In this document: positions 44,447 to 57,567 of the stretch, in pieces
Numbering within the stretch: position 1 is the stretch's first letter
Layout of the letters: each line of letters begins with the position of its first letter
Source of the DNA: Mycobacterium sp. DL
GTDB taxonomy: Bacteria; Actinomycetota; Actinomycetes; Mycobacteriales; Mycobacteriaceae
Assembly: GCF_039729195.1 (NCBI RefSeq)
Contig: NZ_CP155796.1
Span: forward strand, 5,642,001 to 5,706,000
Length of the DNA stretch: 64,000 nucleotides
Reading direction: 5' to 3'
Notes under the pieces: model-generated
Database searches by the model: none
Told to the model about the DNA's origin: nothing
What the model saw: only the letters and a program-made list of their open reading frames with translations
Translations under genes and position numbers: made by a program

Positions 44447-45052
44447 ATGGCCGGGCTCGACGAACTCTTCGCTCAGATTCCCACTCAGCAGATCGCCAGC
44501 AGGTTCGGCGTCGACGAGGCGGAGGTGAATAACGCGGTCAAGACGCTGGTACCGGTCCTGGTCGGTGGCCTCCAGCAGAACGCACATGATCCCGCCGCCG
44601 CGAACAACATCGCCTCGGCGGCCAACAACCACGCGGCCAGCGGGCTCCTCGACGGTGGGGTGAGCGTCGATCAGGTCGACGAGGCGGACGGCTCCAAGGC
44701 GATCTCGAAGATCTTCGGTGGCAACGACACCGGCCAGGTCGCATCGGCGTTGGCCGGTGGCGGCGCCGGCAACAGCGACCTGATTCAGAAGCTGCTGCCG
44801 ATCCTGGCCCCGATCGTGCTCGCCTACATCGGCAAGCAACTCACCGGGGGCAAGGCGGCGGCCGAACCTCAGGCGCAGGGCGGCGGCGGAATCGGCGACA
44901 TCCTCGGCAGCATCCTGGGTGGCGGAGGCGGTGGCGCAGCTGGTGGCGGCGGTGACAATCCGCTGGGCAGCATCCTGGGCAGCGTTCTCGGCGGCAACAA
45001 GAGCGGTGGCCTCGGCGACATCCTGGGCGGACTGCTCGGCGGGAAGAAGTAG
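44447..45052 (+). CDS. DUF937-family protein
   Basis: A 201-aa protein: an N-terminal helical DUF937 domain (about 1-125, MAGLDELFAQIPTQQIASRFGVDEAEVNNAVKTLVP) followed by a Gly-rich tail with repeated ILGSILGG-type blocks (about 135-201). ATG 44447 follows AAGGTGG; an in-frame ATG at 44432 has no Shine-Dalgarno. No signal peptide or membrane helix is obvious. Function unknown in the family. It sits between the Rv2449c-like gene and valS. Confidence 0.85.
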   Translation: MAGLDELFAQIPTQQIASRFGVDEAEVNNAVKTLVPVLVGGLQQNAHDPAAANNIASAANNHAASGLLDGGVSVDQVDEADGSKAISKIFGGNDTGQVASALAGGGAGNSDLIQKLLPILAPIVLAYIGKQLTGGKAAAEPQAQGGGGIGDILGSILGGGGGGAAGGGGDNPLGSILGSVLGGNKSGGLGDILGGLLGGKK

Positions 45053-45104
45053 CGCCGCGTCGGGCGGCGGTGAGCCGCTCGCGGCGTCTTCCTAGAATGG
45101 CTCG

Positions 45105-47789
45105 GTGACCGCCGATTCCCAACCCACTGCCCGCAGCGGCCTCGACGGGTCCCCGAGCCTCCAAGCCCTGCCCAAATCGTGGGACCCCGGGGCGGTGGAG
45201 AGCACCCTGTACGAGGGGTGGGTCGACGCCGGCTACTTCGGTGCCGATCCCCGCAGCGACAAGCCTCCCTACTCGATCGTGTTGCCGCCGCCCAACGTCA
45301 CCGGAAACCTGCACATGGGGCACGCGCTCGACCACACGCTGATGGACGCACTGACCCGGCGCAAGCGCATGCAGGGCTACGAGGTTCTCTGGCTGCCGGG
45401 GATGGACCACGCAGGCATCGCCACGCAGTCGGTGGTGGAGAAGCAGCTGGTGGCCGACGGCAAGACCAAGGAGGACCTCGGCCGAGAGCAGTTCATCGAC
45501 AGGGTCTGGCAGTGGAAGCGGGAATCCGGCGGGACCATCGGCGGGCAGATGCGCGCCCTCGGCGACGGCGTCGACTGGAGCCGTGACCGGTTCACCATGG
45601 ACGACGGCCTGTCGCGTGCTGTGCGGACGATCTTCAAACGGCTCTTCGACGCCGGGCTGATCTACCAGGCCGAGCGGCTGGTCAACTGGTCACCGGTGCT
45701 GGAGACGGCGATCTCGGACCTCGAGGTCAAGTACGAGGACGTCGAGGGCGAACTGGTGTCGTTCCGGTACGGCTCGATGGAGGATGGCGAGCCGCACATC
45801 GTGGTGGCGACCACCCGCCTGGAGACGATGCTCGCCGACACCGCGATCGCCGTGCACCCCGACGACGAGCGCTACCGCCACCTCGTCGGCCAGACGCTGC
45901 CGCACCCGTTTTTGAATCGTCACATCATTGTTGTCGCCGACGCCCACGTCGATCCCGAGTTCGGCACCGGCGCAGTGAAAGTCACACCCGCCCACGACCC
46001 CAACGACTTCGAGATCGGGATGCGCCACCAGCTGCCGATGCCCTCGATGCTGGACACCAGGGGTCGGATCGTCGACACCGGAACCCGATTCGACGGAATG
46101 GACCGGTTCGAAGGTCGCGTGGCGGTCCGTGAGGCGCTGGCCGAGCAGGGCCGCATCGTCGCCGAGAAGCGGCCCTATCTGCACAGTGTGGGGCACTCCG
46201 AACGCAGCGGCGAGCCGATCGAACCGCGGCTGAGCCTGCAGTGGTGGGTCAAGGTCGAATCCCTGGCCGAGGCGGCCGGCGACGCAGTCCGCAACGGCGA
46301 CACCGTGATCCACCCGGCCAGCCTGGAACCCCGCTGGTTCGGCTGGGTCGACAACATGCACGACTGGTGCATCTCGCGTCAGTTGTGGTGGGGTCACCGA
46401 ATCCCGATCTGGCACGGGCCCAACGGTGAAACCGTGTGTGTCGGACCGGACGAGACGCCGCCGGAGGGCTGGGAGCAGGATCCCGACGTCCTCGACACCT
46501 GGTTCAGTTCGGCACTGTGGCCGTTCTCCACGATGGGCTGGCCGGATCACACCGACGACCTGGCCAAGTTCTATCCGACGACGGTCCTGGTGACCGGCTA
46601 CGACATCCTGTTCTTCTGGGTGGCCCGGATGATGATGTTCGGCACCTTCGTGGCCGACGATCCTGCGATCACCGGAGATGGCGCCCGTGAACCGCAGGTT
46701 CCCTTCAAGAATGTGTTCCTGCACGGGCTGATCCGCGACGAGTTCGGCCGCAAGATGAGCAAGTCGAAGGGCAACGGGATCGACCCGCTCGACTGGGTGG
46801 AGCAGTTCGGTGCGGATGCACTGCGGTTCACCCTGGCCCGCGGGGCGAGCCCCGGTGGTGACCTGTCCATCGGCGAGGACCACGCCCGGGCATCGCGGAA
46901 CTTCGCCACCAAACTGTTCAACGCGACCCGGTTCGCGCTACTGAACGGGGCTGCCCCGGCGCCGCTGCCGCCCGCCGGCGAGCTCACCGACGCCGACCGC
47001 TGGATACTGGGCCGGCTCGAAGAGGTTCGTGCCGAGGTGGATTCGGCACTGGACAGCTACGAGTTCAGCAGGGCATGTGAAGCGCTCTACCACTTCGCGT
47101 GGGACGAGTTCTGCGACTGGTACGTCGAACTCGCCAAAGTCCAACTGGGCGAGGGCATCTCACATACCACAGCGGTGCTCGCCGCCGTCCTGGACACACT
47201 GCTCAAGGTGCTGCACCCGGTGATGCCGTTCGTGACCGAGGTGTTGTGGAAGACGCTGACCGGTGGCGAGTCGCTCGTCATCGCCGACTGGCCGACCGCC
47301 TCGGGATTCGACGTGGATCATGCTGCCGCACAACGGGTCGCCGATATGCAGAAGCTCATCACCGAGGTGCGTCGGTTCCGAAGCGACCAGGGCCTCGGTG
47401 ACCGGCAGAAGGTGCCTGCCCGGCTCGCCGACGTCACCGCCGCGGGACTCGATGCGCACGTTCCGGCGGTGACGGCGCTGGCGTGGTTGACCCCGCCGGG
47501 TGACGGCTTCGCCCCGTCGGCCTCCCTCGAGGTCCGACTGTCGTCCGGCACCGTGGTCGTCGAACTCGACACGTCGGGCACCGTCGACGTGGCTGCCGAA
47601 CGACGTCGGCTGGAGAAGGACCTGGCCGCTGCACGCAAGGAACTCGCAGGCACCGCGGGCAAGCTCGGCAACGAGGGGTTCCTGGCGAAGGCACCCGCGG
47701 AGGTCGTCGACAAGATCCGGGCCCGCCAGAAGTTGGCGGGCGAAGAGGTGGAGCGCATCACCGCCAGGCTCGAGTCGCTGCAGCGATGA
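45105..47789 (+). CDS. valS: Valyl-tRNA synthetase
   Basis: An 894-aa class Ia aminoacyl-tRNA synthetase that charges tRNA-Val and edits mischarged Thr. HIGH motif as HMGH (70-73) within [14 protein letters not shown] and KMSKS at 550-554. The editing domain lies between (about 190-330). The anticodon-binding domain and a C-terminal coiled coil (about 830-894, [18 protein letters not shown]) follow. The start is GTG 45105. Full length for bacterial ValS. Confidence 0.98.
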   Translation: MTADSQPTARSGLDGSPSLQALPKSWDPGAVESTLYEGWVDAGYFGADPRSDKPPYSIVLPPPNVTGNLHMGHALDHTLMDALTRRKRMQGYEVLWLPGMDHAGIATQSVVEKQLVADGKTKEDLGREQFIDRVWQWKRESGGTIGGQMRALGDGVDWSRDRFTMDDGLSRAVRTIFKRLFDAGLIYQAERLVNWSPVLETAISDLEVKYEDVEGELVSFRYGSMEDGEPHIVVATTRLETMLADTAIAVHPDDERYRHLVGQTLPHPFLNRHIIVVADAHVDPEFGTGAVKVTPAHDPNDFEIGMRHQLPMPSMLDTRGRIVDTGTRFDGMDRFEGRVAVREALAEQGRIVAEKRPYLHSVGHSERSGEPIEPRLSLQWWVKVESLAEAAGDAVRNGDTVIHPASLEPRWFGWVDNMHDWCISRQLWWGHRIPIWHGPNGETVCVGPDETPPEGWEQDPDVLDTWFSSALWPFSTMGWPDHTDDLAKFYPTTVLVTGYDILFFWVARMMMFGTFVADDPAITGDGAREPQVPFKNVFLHGLIRDEFGRKMSKSKGNGIDPLDWVEQFGADALRFTLARGASPGGDLSIGEDHARASRNFATKLFNATRFALLNGAAPAPLPPAGELTDADRWILGRLEEVRAEVDSALDSYEFSRACEALYHFAWDEFCDWYVELAKVQLGEGISHTTAVLAAVLDTLLKVLHPVMPFVTEVLWKTLTGGESLVIADWPTASGFDVDHAAAQRVADMQKLITEVRRFRSDQGLGDRQKVPARLADVTAAGLDAHVPAVTALAWLTPPGDGFAPSASLEVRLSSGTVVVELDTSGTVDVAAERRRLEKDLAAARKELAGTAGKLGNEGFLAKAPAEVVDKIRARQKLAGEEVERITARLESLQR

Positions 47790-47817
47790 GCGCCTGCGCG
47801 AAGAGCCGAGGGCACAG

Positions 47818-49233
47818 ATGACCGTCGAGCCCGAACCCACCCCGGACGAGATCGCGTCGCTGCTTCAGGTCGAGCACCTGCTCGACCAGCGCTGGCCGGA
47901 GACCAAACTCGAACCCAGCACGGCAAGGATCTCGTCGCTGATGGAGATGCTGGGTTCGCCTCAACTCGGTTATCCGTCGATTCACATCGGGGGCACCAAC
48001 GGCAAGACGTCGGTGGCCAGGATGGTCGACGCGCTGCTGACCGCACTCGCCCGGCGCACCGGCCGCACCACCAGCCCGCACCTGCAGTCGGCGGTGGAAC
48101 GCATCTCCATCGACGGCAGGCCGGTGAGCCCGGCCACCTACGTCGACACGTACCGGGAGATCGAGCCGTTCGTGGAACTGGTCGACCAGCAGTCGCAGGC
48201 AGCCGGCGGTCCGGCGATGAGCAAGTTCGAGGTCGTCACCGCCATGGCGTTCGCCGCCTTCGCCGACGCCCCCATCGACGTGGCGGTCGTCGAAGTCGGC
48301 CTCGGTGGCCGATGGGACGCCACCAACGTGATCAACGCGCCGGTCGTGGTGATCACCCCGATCGGCATCGATCACGTCGACTACCTCGGCGAGACCATCA
48401 CCGACATCGCGGGGGAGAAGGCGGGGATCATCACCAGGCAGTCCGATGATCTCGTCCCCACCGACACCGTCGCCGTGCTCGGCCGCCAGCCGCAGGAAGC
48501 CATGGAGGTGCTCCTGGCGCAGGCAGTGCGCGCCGACGCCGCGGTGGCCCGCGAGGACTCGGAGTTCGCGGTGCTCGGCAGGCAGGTGGCTGTCGGTGGG
48601 CAGCTGCTCGAACTCCAGGGGCTCGCCGGGGTGTACTCCGATGTCTTCCTGCCGCTGCACGGCGAGCATCAGGCCCACAACGCCGTGCTCGCCCTCGCCG
48701 CCGTCGAGGCCTTCTTCGGGGCCGGAGCGGATCGCCAACTCGACATCGACGCGGTACGGGCCGGCTTCGCGGCCGTCACCTCGCCCGGCCGGCTGGAGCG
48801 GATGCGCAGTGCGCCCACGGTTTTCATCGATGCGGCACACAACCCGGCGGGGGCCGCCGCGTTGGCCCAGGCGCTGGGAGAGGAGTTCGACTTCCGGTTC
48901 GTCGTCGGCGTCGTCTCCGTCATGGCCGACAAGGACACCGACGGAATCCTGGCCGCGCTCGAACCGGTGCTCGACCAGATCATCGTCACGCACAACGGAT
49001 CACCCCGGGCGTTGGACGTGCCGTCGTTGGCGCTGAAGGCCGAGGAACGGTTCGGCCCGGAGCGTGTCATCACCACGAACACGTTGGCCGATGCCATCGA
49101 GACCGCTACTGCGCTCGTCGAGGAATCCGGCAACGAGGGTGACGGCGGTATGGGCGGGGTCGGCGTCGTGATCACCGGATCGGTCGTCACCGCCGGCGCG
49201 GCCCGAACGTTGTTCGGAAAGGACCCGGCGTGA
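47818..49233 (+). CDS. folC: Folylpolyglutamate synthase / dihydrofolate synthase FolC
   Basis: A 471-aa Mur ligase-like enzyme that adds glutamate to folates. ATP-binding loop IGGTNGKTSVARM (about 59-71), the folate/Mg region SPHLQSAVERI, VVEVGLGGRWDATN (about 157-170), and the C-terminal Glu-ligase region IDAAHNPAGAAALAQAL (about 338-354). ATG 47818 follows GAGGG. A different ATG overlapping the valS stop is out of frame. Its stop overlaps the DUF4233 start by 4 nt. Confidence 0.96.
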   Translation: MTVEPEPTPDEIASLLQVEHLLDQRWPETKLEPSTARISSLMEMLGSPQLGYPSIHIGGTNGKTSVARMVDALLTALARRTGRTTSPHLQSAVERISIDGRPVSPATYVDTYREIEPFVELVDQQSQAAGGPAMSKFEVVTAMAFAAFADAPIDVAVVEVGLGGRWDATNVINAPVVVITPIGIDHVDYLGETITDIAGEKAGIITRQSDDLVPTDTVAVLGRQPQEAMEVLLAQAVRADAAVAREDSEFAVLGRQVAVGGQLLELQGLAGVYSDVFLPLHGEHQAHNAVLALAAVEAFFGAGADRQLDIDAVRAGFAAVTSPGRLERMRSAPTVFIDAAHNPAGAAALAQALGEEFDFRFVVGVVSVMADKDTDGILAALEPVLDQIIVTHNGSPRALDVPSLALKAEERFGPERVITTNTLADAIETATALVEESGNEGDGGMGGVGVVITGSVVTAGAARTLFGKDPA

Positions 49234-49625
49234 CCGAGCCGACGCAGCCTCCCGACCCGTGGAAGAGCTTCCGCGGGGTGATGGCGGGCACGCTGATTCT
49301 GGAAGCCATCGTCGTGTTGCTCGCGCTGCCGGTCGTGAACGCCGTCGGCGGTGGGTTGTCGCTCGGGTCGACGGTCTTTGTCGTGGGTTTCGCGGTGCTG
49401 CTGGTGCTGATGGCCGGTATCCAGGGGCGACCCTGGGCGATCTGGGCCAATCTGGGCGTCCAGGTGGTGTTGATCGCCGGATGGGTGATCTATCCCGGCG
49501 TCGGCTTCATCGGCCTTCTGTTCACCGTGGTCTGGCTGCTCATCGCGTATCTGCGCGCGGAGGTGCTCCGCCGGCAGAAGCGCGGTCTTCTTCCCGGGCA
49601 GCAGCCGCAGGGCGACGAGACCTGA
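49230..49625 (+). CDS. DUF4233-family membrane protein
   Basis: A 131-aa protein with four hydrophobic helices (about residues 17-40, 45-65, 70-90, 92-112) and a basic, Gln-rich C-terminus. GTG 49230 overlaps the folC stop as GTGA. The family is conserved between folC and ndk across mycobacteria (Rv2446c position) and has no known function. Confidence 0.88.
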   Translation: MTEPTQPPDPWKSFRGVMAGTLILEAIVVLLALPVVNAVGGGLSLGSTVFVVGFAVLLVLMAGIQGRPWAIWANLGVQVVLIAGWVIYPGVGFIGLLFTVVWLLIAYLRAEVLRRQKRGLLPGQQPQGDET

Positions 49626-49661
49626 TCGCCGCGCGGTCGTCGGACAGATAGGCTGTCGGCC

Positions 49662-50072
49662 GTGACTGAGCGAACCCTCGTATTGATCAAGCCCGACGGT
49701 GTCGAGCGCCGCCTCATCGGAGAGATCCTCAGCCGAATCGAGGGCAAAGGCCTCACCGTGGCGGCCCTGGAGCTGAAGGACGTCAGCGACGAGCTGGCCC
49801 GTGCGCATTACGCCGAGCATGAGGGCAAGCCGTTCTTCCCGTCGCTGCTGGAGTTCATCACCTCGGGACCGGTGGTGGCGGCGATCCTCGAAGGTCCCCG
49901 GGCCGTCGCGGCGTTCCGGCAGCTGGCCGGCGGGACCGACCCGGTGGAGAAGGCGACGCCCGGCACCATCCGCGGTGACCTGGGGTTGGAGACCCAGTAC
50001 AACCTCGTCCACGGCTCCGATTCGCCCGACTCGGCGGTCCGTGAGATCGAGCTCTGGTTCCCCGGCCGGTAG
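49662..50072 (+). CDS. ndk: Nucleoside diphosphate kinase
   Basis: A 136-aa kinase that balances NTP pools by transferring the gamma-phosphate through a phospho-histidine. Active-site His117 is in [12 protein letters not shown]; Lys10 is in LVLIKPDGV. Length and motifs match the bacterial hexameric/tetrameric enzyme. The start is GTG 49662, 36 nt after the DUF4233 stop, with no strong Shine-Dalgarno visible. Confidence 0.98.
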   Translation: MTERTLVLIKPDGVERRLIGEILSRIEGKGLTVAALELKDVSDELARAHYAEHEGKPFFPSLLEFITSGPVVAAILEGPRAVAAFRQLAGGTDPVEKATPGTIRGDLGLETQYNLVHGSDSPDSAVREIELWFPGR

Positions 50073-50383
50073 GACGCCGCGAAGCCGTTCGACCCAGCCT
50101 GATCGGTCCGCCCGTCGGGATGTGGGATACTGGGCGCGGGTGACCTGCCTTACAACCCAAGGTTGGCTACCCGGATGAAGACTTCGACGAGTGCGACCTC
50201 CGCAACCTGCGGCGTGGCGCCGACCGTCCAGCCATCATTCAGACCGGCACCGAGACCGTTCCCTCGTGGATCACTCGGGGCGAGACCATAACAAGTCCGG
50301 GAGTAGTTGACCCGGACACAAAAACGAAGCCCTCGCGTGGCCGCGTCAGCAACATGACGCGCCCGGGGGCTTGAGGAGAATAC
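50073..50383 (+). other. 311-bp rne upstream region with structured leader
   Basis: A GATACT hexamer (50126-50131) in the extended context TGTGGGATACT is a likely -10, giving a leader of about 245 nt. Near the gene it folds as GTCCGGG/CCCGGAC (50295-50301 with 50311-50317) and CGCGTCA/TGACGCG (50342-50348 with 50355-50361), the latter enclosed by AAGCCC/GGGCTT (50327-50332 with 50367-50372). The last stem ends 1 nt from the GAGGAGA Shine-Dalgarno. RNase E genes are commonly autoregulated through the 5' UTR. Confidence 0.6.
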
Positions 50384-53374
<2,991 letters not shown>

Positions 53375-53409
53375 CCCTCTACCCGCTGGTCACGTAACCT
53401 TGAGCAGTT

Positions 53410-53442
53410 GTCTCCAGGGCCTACCCATGGCCGGCGGGAGAC
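53410..53442 (+). terminator. Hairpin in the rne-rplU gap (terminator or L21 leader structure)
   Basis: GTCTCC (53410-53415) pairs with GGAGAC (53437-53442), enclosing GGCC/GGCC. A TAACCT (about 53396-53401) just upstream could be a -10 for rplU, in which case the hairpin would be in its leader. The 181-bp gap holds no gene. Confidence 0.4.
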
Positions 53443-53555
53443 AGCAGGAAGTCCCGAGACTGTGTTCGCGCAGGTACTCGGTTCACCTGCGCCCCAGACC
53501 CGCACGCACACCCCAGGTGCTGCGCGCCCGCACGCGAAGTAGAGGATGACCATCG

Positions 53556-53879
53556 ATGGCAGCCGAATCAGCCACGTACGCGATCGTGAAGACCGGTGGC
53601 AAGCAGTACAAGGTCGCCGCCGGTGACATCGTCAAGGTGGAGAAGCTCGACGTCGAGCCCGGCGGCACGGTGTCGCTGCCGGTCGCACTGGTCGTCGAAG
53701 GTTCGAAGGTGACCACTGACGCCAAGGCGTTGGAGAAGGTCGCGGTTACCGGCGAGATCCTCGAGCACACCAAGGGCCCGAAGATCCGGATCCACAAGTT
53801 CAAGAACAAGACCGGTTATCACAAGCGCCAAGGCCACCGTCAGCAGCTGACGGTGCTCAAGGTCACCGGCATCAAGTAA
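53556..53879 (+). CDS. rplU: 50S ribosomal protein L21
   Basis: A 107-aa L21 that binds 23S rRNA. The typical [24 protein letters not shown] opening and [17 protein letters not shown] end are present. ATG 53556 is preceded by GAGGATGACC. It is the first gene of the rplU-rpmA-obg-proB run, spaced 17 nt from rpmA. Confidence 0.98.
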   Translation: MAAESATYAIVKTGGKQYKVAAGDIVKVEKLDVEPGGTVSLPVALVVEGSKVTTDAKALEKVAVTGEILEHTKGPKIRIHKFKNKTGYHKRQGHRQQLTVLKVTGIK

Positions 53880-53896
53880 CGACGGGAGCGGCAGAC

Positions 53897-54163
53897 ATGG
53901 CACACAAGAAGGGCGCTTCCAGCTCACGCAACGGTCGCGACTCCAACGCGCAGCGTCTGGGAGTCAAGCGATTCGGCGGGCAGGTCGTCAAGGCCGGCGA
54001 GATCCTGGTCCGGCAGCGCGGCACTCACTTCCACCCCGGCGACAACGTCGGTCGTGGTGGTGACGACACGCTGTTCGCCACGGCGCCCGGCGCCGTGGAG
54101 TTCGGCAAGAAGCGCGGACGCAAGTTCGTCAACGTCGTCCGGGTCGCACGCGTCGACGCGTAG
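53897..54163 (+). CDS. rpmA: 50S ribosomal protein L27
   Basis: An 88-aa L27, whose N-terminus reaches the peptidyl-transferase centre. It begins [20 protein letters not shown] and contains [17 protein letters not shown] and [21 protein letters not shown] 53897 follows GGGAG. No N-terminal extension of the processed type is present. Confidence 0.98.
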   Translation: MAHKKGASSSRNGRDSNAQRLGVKRFGGQVVKAGEILVRQRGTHFHPGDNVGRGGDDTLFATAPGAVEFGKKRGRKFVNVVRVARVDA

Positions 54164-54187
54164 GTTCCTCTCCACCGTCGAGATCGA

Positions 54188-54227
54188 CGTTTTGCAGAGG
54201 GGCTCTGGCGCTTCGTAGGCAAAACGT
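54188..54227. repeat. Small inverted repeat between rpmA and obg
   Basis: ACGTTTTGC (54188-54196) and GCAAAACGT (54219-54227) flank 22 nt. It lies 25 nt after the rpmA stop and 27 nt before the obg ATG. It could attenuate the operon or be a dispersed element; no U-tract follows. Confidence 0.45.
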
Positions 54228-54253
54228 AGGTTTCGTGATGGAAAGGAAGTCCG

Positions 54254-55711
54254 ATGACCCGGTTCATCGACCGCGTCGTCGTTCACGCGCGGGCAGGCAA
54301 CGGCGGAAACGGCTGCGCCTCGGTCCACCGTGAGAAGTTCAAGCCGCTCGGTGGCCCCGACGGTGGCAACGGCGGACGTGGCGGCAGCATCGTGTTCGTC
54401 GTCGATCCGCAGGTCCACACCTTGCTGGACTTCCACTTCCACCCCCACGTGGTCGCCCCGTCGGGAAAACAGGGCGCGGGCAACAATCGCGACGGAGCCG
54501 CGGGTGCCGACCTGGAGGTGATGGTGCCCGACGGCACCGTCGTCCTCGACGAGCGCGGCCGCATGCTGGCCGATCTGGTCGGCGCAGGAACACGGTTCGA
54601 CGCCGCCACCGGAGGCCGGGGCGGTCTGGGCAACGCAGCGCTGGCGTCGCGTGCGCGTAAGGCCCCCGGCTTCGCACTCCTCGGCGAGAAGGGTGAGATC
54701 CGCGATCTGACCCTGGAACTCAAGACCGTGGCCGATGTCGGCCTGGTCGGTTTCCCATCGGCGGGCAAGTCGTCGCTGGTGTCGGCCATCTCGGCGGCGA
54801 AGCCGAAGATCGCCGACTACCCGTTCACGACGTTGGCGCCGAACCTCGGCGTGGTTTCCGCGGGAGATCACACCTTCACCGTCGCTGATGTTCCCGGGCT
54901 CATTCCCGGCGCTTCCGAGGGGCGCGGGCTGGGACTGGACTTCCTTCGTCACCTCGAGCGGTGCGCGGTCCTGGTGCACGTCGTGGATTGTGCGACGCTC
55001 GAACCCGGCCGCGACCCCGTCTCCGACATCGAGGCGCTCGAGGCCGAACTCGCGGCGTACACCCCGACATTGCAAGGGGATTCGACGCTGGGTGATCTCG
55101 CCGAACGTCCGCGGGCCGTGGTGCTCAACAAGATCGACGTTCCCGAGGCACGCGAACTCGCCGACTTCGTCCGCGAGGATGTCTCCGGCAAGTTCGGCTG
55201 GCCCGTCTACGAGGTGTCGACAGTAGCCCGGGAGGGTCTGCGGCCCCTGACTTTTGCGCTGTGGGAGATGGTGTCTGCCTACCGCGCTTCCCAACCCGAG
55301 GTGGTCCCTCGCCGCCCGGTGATCCGGCCGGTGGCCGTCGACGACAGCGGGTTCACCGTCGAGGCGGACGGTATGGGCGGGTTCGTCGTGCGCGGCACCC
55401 GGCCGCAACGGTGGGTGGCGCAGACCAACTTCGACAACGACGAGGCGGTCGGCTACCTGGGGGACCGACTTGCGCGCCTCGGTGTCGAAGACCAGTTGCT
55501 GAAGCTCGGCGCCCGGCCCGGGTGTGCTGTGACCATCGGCGACATGACGTTCGACTGGGAGCCCCAGACCCCGGCGGGCGTGGACATGCAGATGTCCGGT
55601 CGCGGCACCGATATCCGGCTCGAGCAGACCGACCGGGTGTCGGCCGACGAGCGCAAGGCAGCACGCAAGGCGCGACGGGAAACCGGAGAAGACGGAAGCG
55701 ATGAGCGCTAG
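54254..55711 (+). CDS. obg: GTPase Obg/CgtA
   Basis: A 485-aa ribosome-associated GTPase needed for 50S assembly. The Gly-rich Obg fold is at 1-158 (e.g. [12 protein letters not shown]), the G domain at about 160-335 with P-loop [11 protein letters not shown]3 [12 protein letters not shown] and G4 NKID, then an OCT domain (about 355-435) and a basic tail. ATG 54254 follows AAAGGAAG. Conserved next to rplU-rpmA. Confidence 0.97.
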   Translation: MTRFIDRVVVHARAGNGGNGCASVHREKFKPLGGPDGGNGGRGGSIVFVVDPQVHTLLDFHFHPHVVAPSGKQGAGNNRDGAAGADLEVMVPDGTVVLDERGRMLADLVGAGTRFDAATGGRGGLGNAALASRARKAPGFALLGEKGEIRDLTLELKTVADVGLVGFPSAGKSSLVSAISAAKPKIADYPFTTLAPNLGVVSAGDHTFTVADVPGLIPGASEGRGLGLDFLRHLERCAVLVHVVDCATLEPGRDPVSDIEALEAELAAYTPTLQGDSTLGDLAERPRAVVLNKIDVPEARELADFVREDVSGKFGWPVYEVSTVAREGLRPLTFALWEMVSAYRASQPEVVPRRPVIRPVAVDDSGFTVEADGMGGFVVRGTRPQRWVAQTNFDNDEAVGYLGDRLARLGVEDQLLKLGARPGCAVTIGDMTFDWEPQTPAGVDMQMSGRGTDIRLEQTDRVSADERKAARKARRETGEDGSDER

Positions 55712-55729
55712 CGCGAAGAGCAGACTGCC

Positions 55730-56869
55730 GTGAGTACCGACCGAGCCGAATGGGCGGACTCCGTTCATCGAGAAGCTGTTCGCTCCGCACGTTCGGTCGT
55801 CGTCAAGATCGGCACCACGGCGCTGACCACCCCGTCAGGCGAGTTCGATGCGAGCCGATTGCAGATCCTCGCCGACGCGATCGAGGCGCGAATGCAATCC
55901 GGATCCGACGTGGTGATCGTGTCGTCCGGCGCGATCGCCGCGGGCATCGAGCCACTGGGGTTGAGCAGGCGGCCGACAGATCTGGCCACCAAGCAGGCGG
56001 CGGCCAGCGTCGGACAGGTCGCTCTGGTCAACTCCTGGAGCGCGGCATTCGGGCGCTACAACCGCACGGTGGGGCAGGTGCTGCTGACAGCGCACGACAT
56101 CTCGTTGCGTGTGCAGCACACCAACGCTCAACGCACCCTGGATCGGCTTCGGGCGCTGCACGCGGTGGGCATCGTCAACGAGAACGACACCGTGGCCACC
56201 AACGAGATCAGATTCGGTGACAATGACCGACTCTCGGCGCTGGTGGCCCACCTGGTGGGCGCGGATGCGCTGGTACTGCTCAGTGATATCGACGGACTCT
56301 ACGACGGCGATCCGCGCAAAGCGTCCCCCGACAATCCGGCGCGCTTCATCCCGGAGGTCGACGGTCCCGCCGACCTGGCTGGGGTGACGGCCGGACGTGG
56401 CAGCCACCTGGGTACCGGTGGCATGGTGTCGAAGCTCTCGTCAGCCCTGTTGGCCGCCGATGCCGGCGTGCCGGTGCTGCTGGCCGCCGCGGCGGATGCG
56501 GAGACCGCGCTGGCCGACGCGTCCGTGGGCACGGTCTTCGCGCCGCGCGCCACACGTATGTCGGCGCGCAGGTTCTGGGTGCGCTACGCCGCGGAGGTCG
56601 CCGGGACATTGACACTCGACGACGGCGCGGTCAACGCCGTGGTCCGGCAACGACGTTCACTGCTCGCCGCAGGCATCACGGCGCTCTCCGGTCGGTTCTA
56701 CGGCGGCGATGTCGTCGAGCTGCGGGCACAGGATTCAACGGTGGTGGCGCGCGGCGTGGTCGCCTACGACGCAGCCGAGCTGGCGACCATACTGGGCCGG
56801 TCCACGTCGGATCTACCCACCGAGATGCGTCGTCCTGCCGTGCACGCCGACGACCTCGTCGCTGTCTAG
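55730..56869 (+). CDS. proB: Glutamate 5-kinase
   Basis: A 379-aa first enzyme of proline synthesis. The amino-acid kinase domain is at about 18-270 ([51 protein letters not shown]) and the C-terminal PUA domain at about 285-365. The start is GTG 55730, 18 nt after the obg stop. The 3' end overlaps the convergent tetR-type stop by 4 bp. Confidence 0.97.
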   Translation: MSTDRAEWADSVHREAVRSARSVVVKIGTTALTTPSGEFDASRLQILADAIEARMQSGSDVVIVSSGAIAAGIEPLGLSRRPTDLATKQAAASVGQVALVNSWSAAFGRYNRTVGQVLLTAHDISLRVQHTNAQRTLDRLRALHAVGIVNENDTVATNEIRFGDNDRLSALVAHLVGADALVLLSDIDGLYDGDPRKASPDNPARFIPEVDGPADLAGVTAGRGSHLGTGGMVSKLSSALLAADAGVPVLLAAAADAETALADASVGTVFAPRATRMSARRFWVRYAAEVAGTLTLDDGAVNAVVRQRRSLLAAGITALSGRFYGGDVVELRAQDSTVVARGVVAYDAAELATILGRSTSDLPTEMRRPAVHADDLVAV

Positions 56870-57501
56870 CGTGGAATCGGCGTCAGATACAGTGCGCCCC
56901 AGGCTATTTCGGTCAGCACGTCCGCGAGCTCGGCATCAAAGGTTGCGGGTTTGACAGGCAGATTCTGGTGGCAGGTCCGCTCGACCATCCACACGAGGGC
57001 GCTCGCTGTCGTTTCCGGTGGCAGCTGCGACCGAATCGTGCCCGCCGCCTGACCGCCGGCGACAACAGCCGTGAAACTCTCGATCACCCCGGCCAGCAGT
57101 TCGCGGTAGGTATCGCCGACCGCTGCGTCGTAAGCCGCCATCTCGTTGAGTGCGACCAGGACGGGTTGGTGTTGCCGGTAGATGGCGATGATGCCGGACA
57201 TCGCCGCGTGTACGTCGGCGGGATCGCGGCGGTCCGACACCGACCACCAGCGTTGTGCTCCGCGGGTGAGGTCGTCGAAGACCTGGGTGGCAAGTCGGCG
57301 AAGCAGATCGCCCTTGTCCTCGAAGTAGATGTAGAAACTCGCCCGGGAGATGCCGGCTTCGGTGGCCAGTCGGTCGACGCTGAGTTCGGTGAAGCTCGCG
57401 CCCTCACCCATCAATCGCTCGGTGGCCTCGAGCAGCCGATGTTCGATCTGCGCGCGCCGCTCCTGTCGACCGACCGGGGGCTTTCGGGTAACTGACGGCA
57501 T
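56866..57501 (-). CDS. TetR-family transcriptional regulator
   Basis: A 211-aa repressor. The N-terminal TetR helix-turn-helix is at about 20-65 ([12 protein letters not shown], then [23 protein letters not shown]), with a C-terminal helical ligand domain. It is divergent from a P450 gene, with a 21-bp palindrome (57533-57553) centred 42 bp upstream of its start. Repression of the P450 gene is likely, relieved by a lipid-like ligand. The domain resembles the KstR/EthR-type group only at fold level. Confidence 0.92.
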   Translation of the reverse strand: MPSVTRKPPVGRQERRAQIEHRLLEATERLMGEGASFTELSVDRLATEAGISRASFYIYFEDKGDLLRRLATQVFDDLTRGAQRWWSVSDRRDPADVHAAMSGIIAIYRQHQPVLVALNEMAAYDAAVGDTYRELLAGVIESFTAVVAGGQAAGTIRSQLPPETTASALVWMVERTCHQNLPVKPATFDAELADVLTEIAWGALYLTPIPR

Positions 57502-57530
57502 CGCTGCAGCTTATCGGAGCAATCGGCATA

Positions 57531-57560
57531 TTGACTAGACATGGTGTCTAGTCGTAGTGT
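57531..57560 (+). promoter_or_regulatory. P450 promoter: TTGACT-18-TAGTGT, leaderless
   Basis: TTGACT (57531-57536) and TAGTGT (57555-57560) are 18 nt apart. The first A of ATG 57568 is 8 nt beyond the -10 hexamer, where transcription should begin, and no Shine-Dalgarno is present. The mRNA is therefore probably leaderless. Confidence 0.6.
57533..57553. promoter_or_regulatory. TetR-type operator, 21-bp palindrome in the promoter spacer
   Basis: GACTAGACA-TGG-TGTCTAGTC has 9-bp perfect arms. It overlaps the end of the -35 and fills the spacer of the predicted P450 promoter, so binding would block polymerase. Confidence 0.85.
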
Positions 57561-57567
57561 CGGGACT

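Noticed and set aside
57541..57567. ATG 57541 as start of the second P450
   Set aside because: It lies inside the TetR operator, upstream of the predicted transcription start, and the added nine residues are not P450-like.
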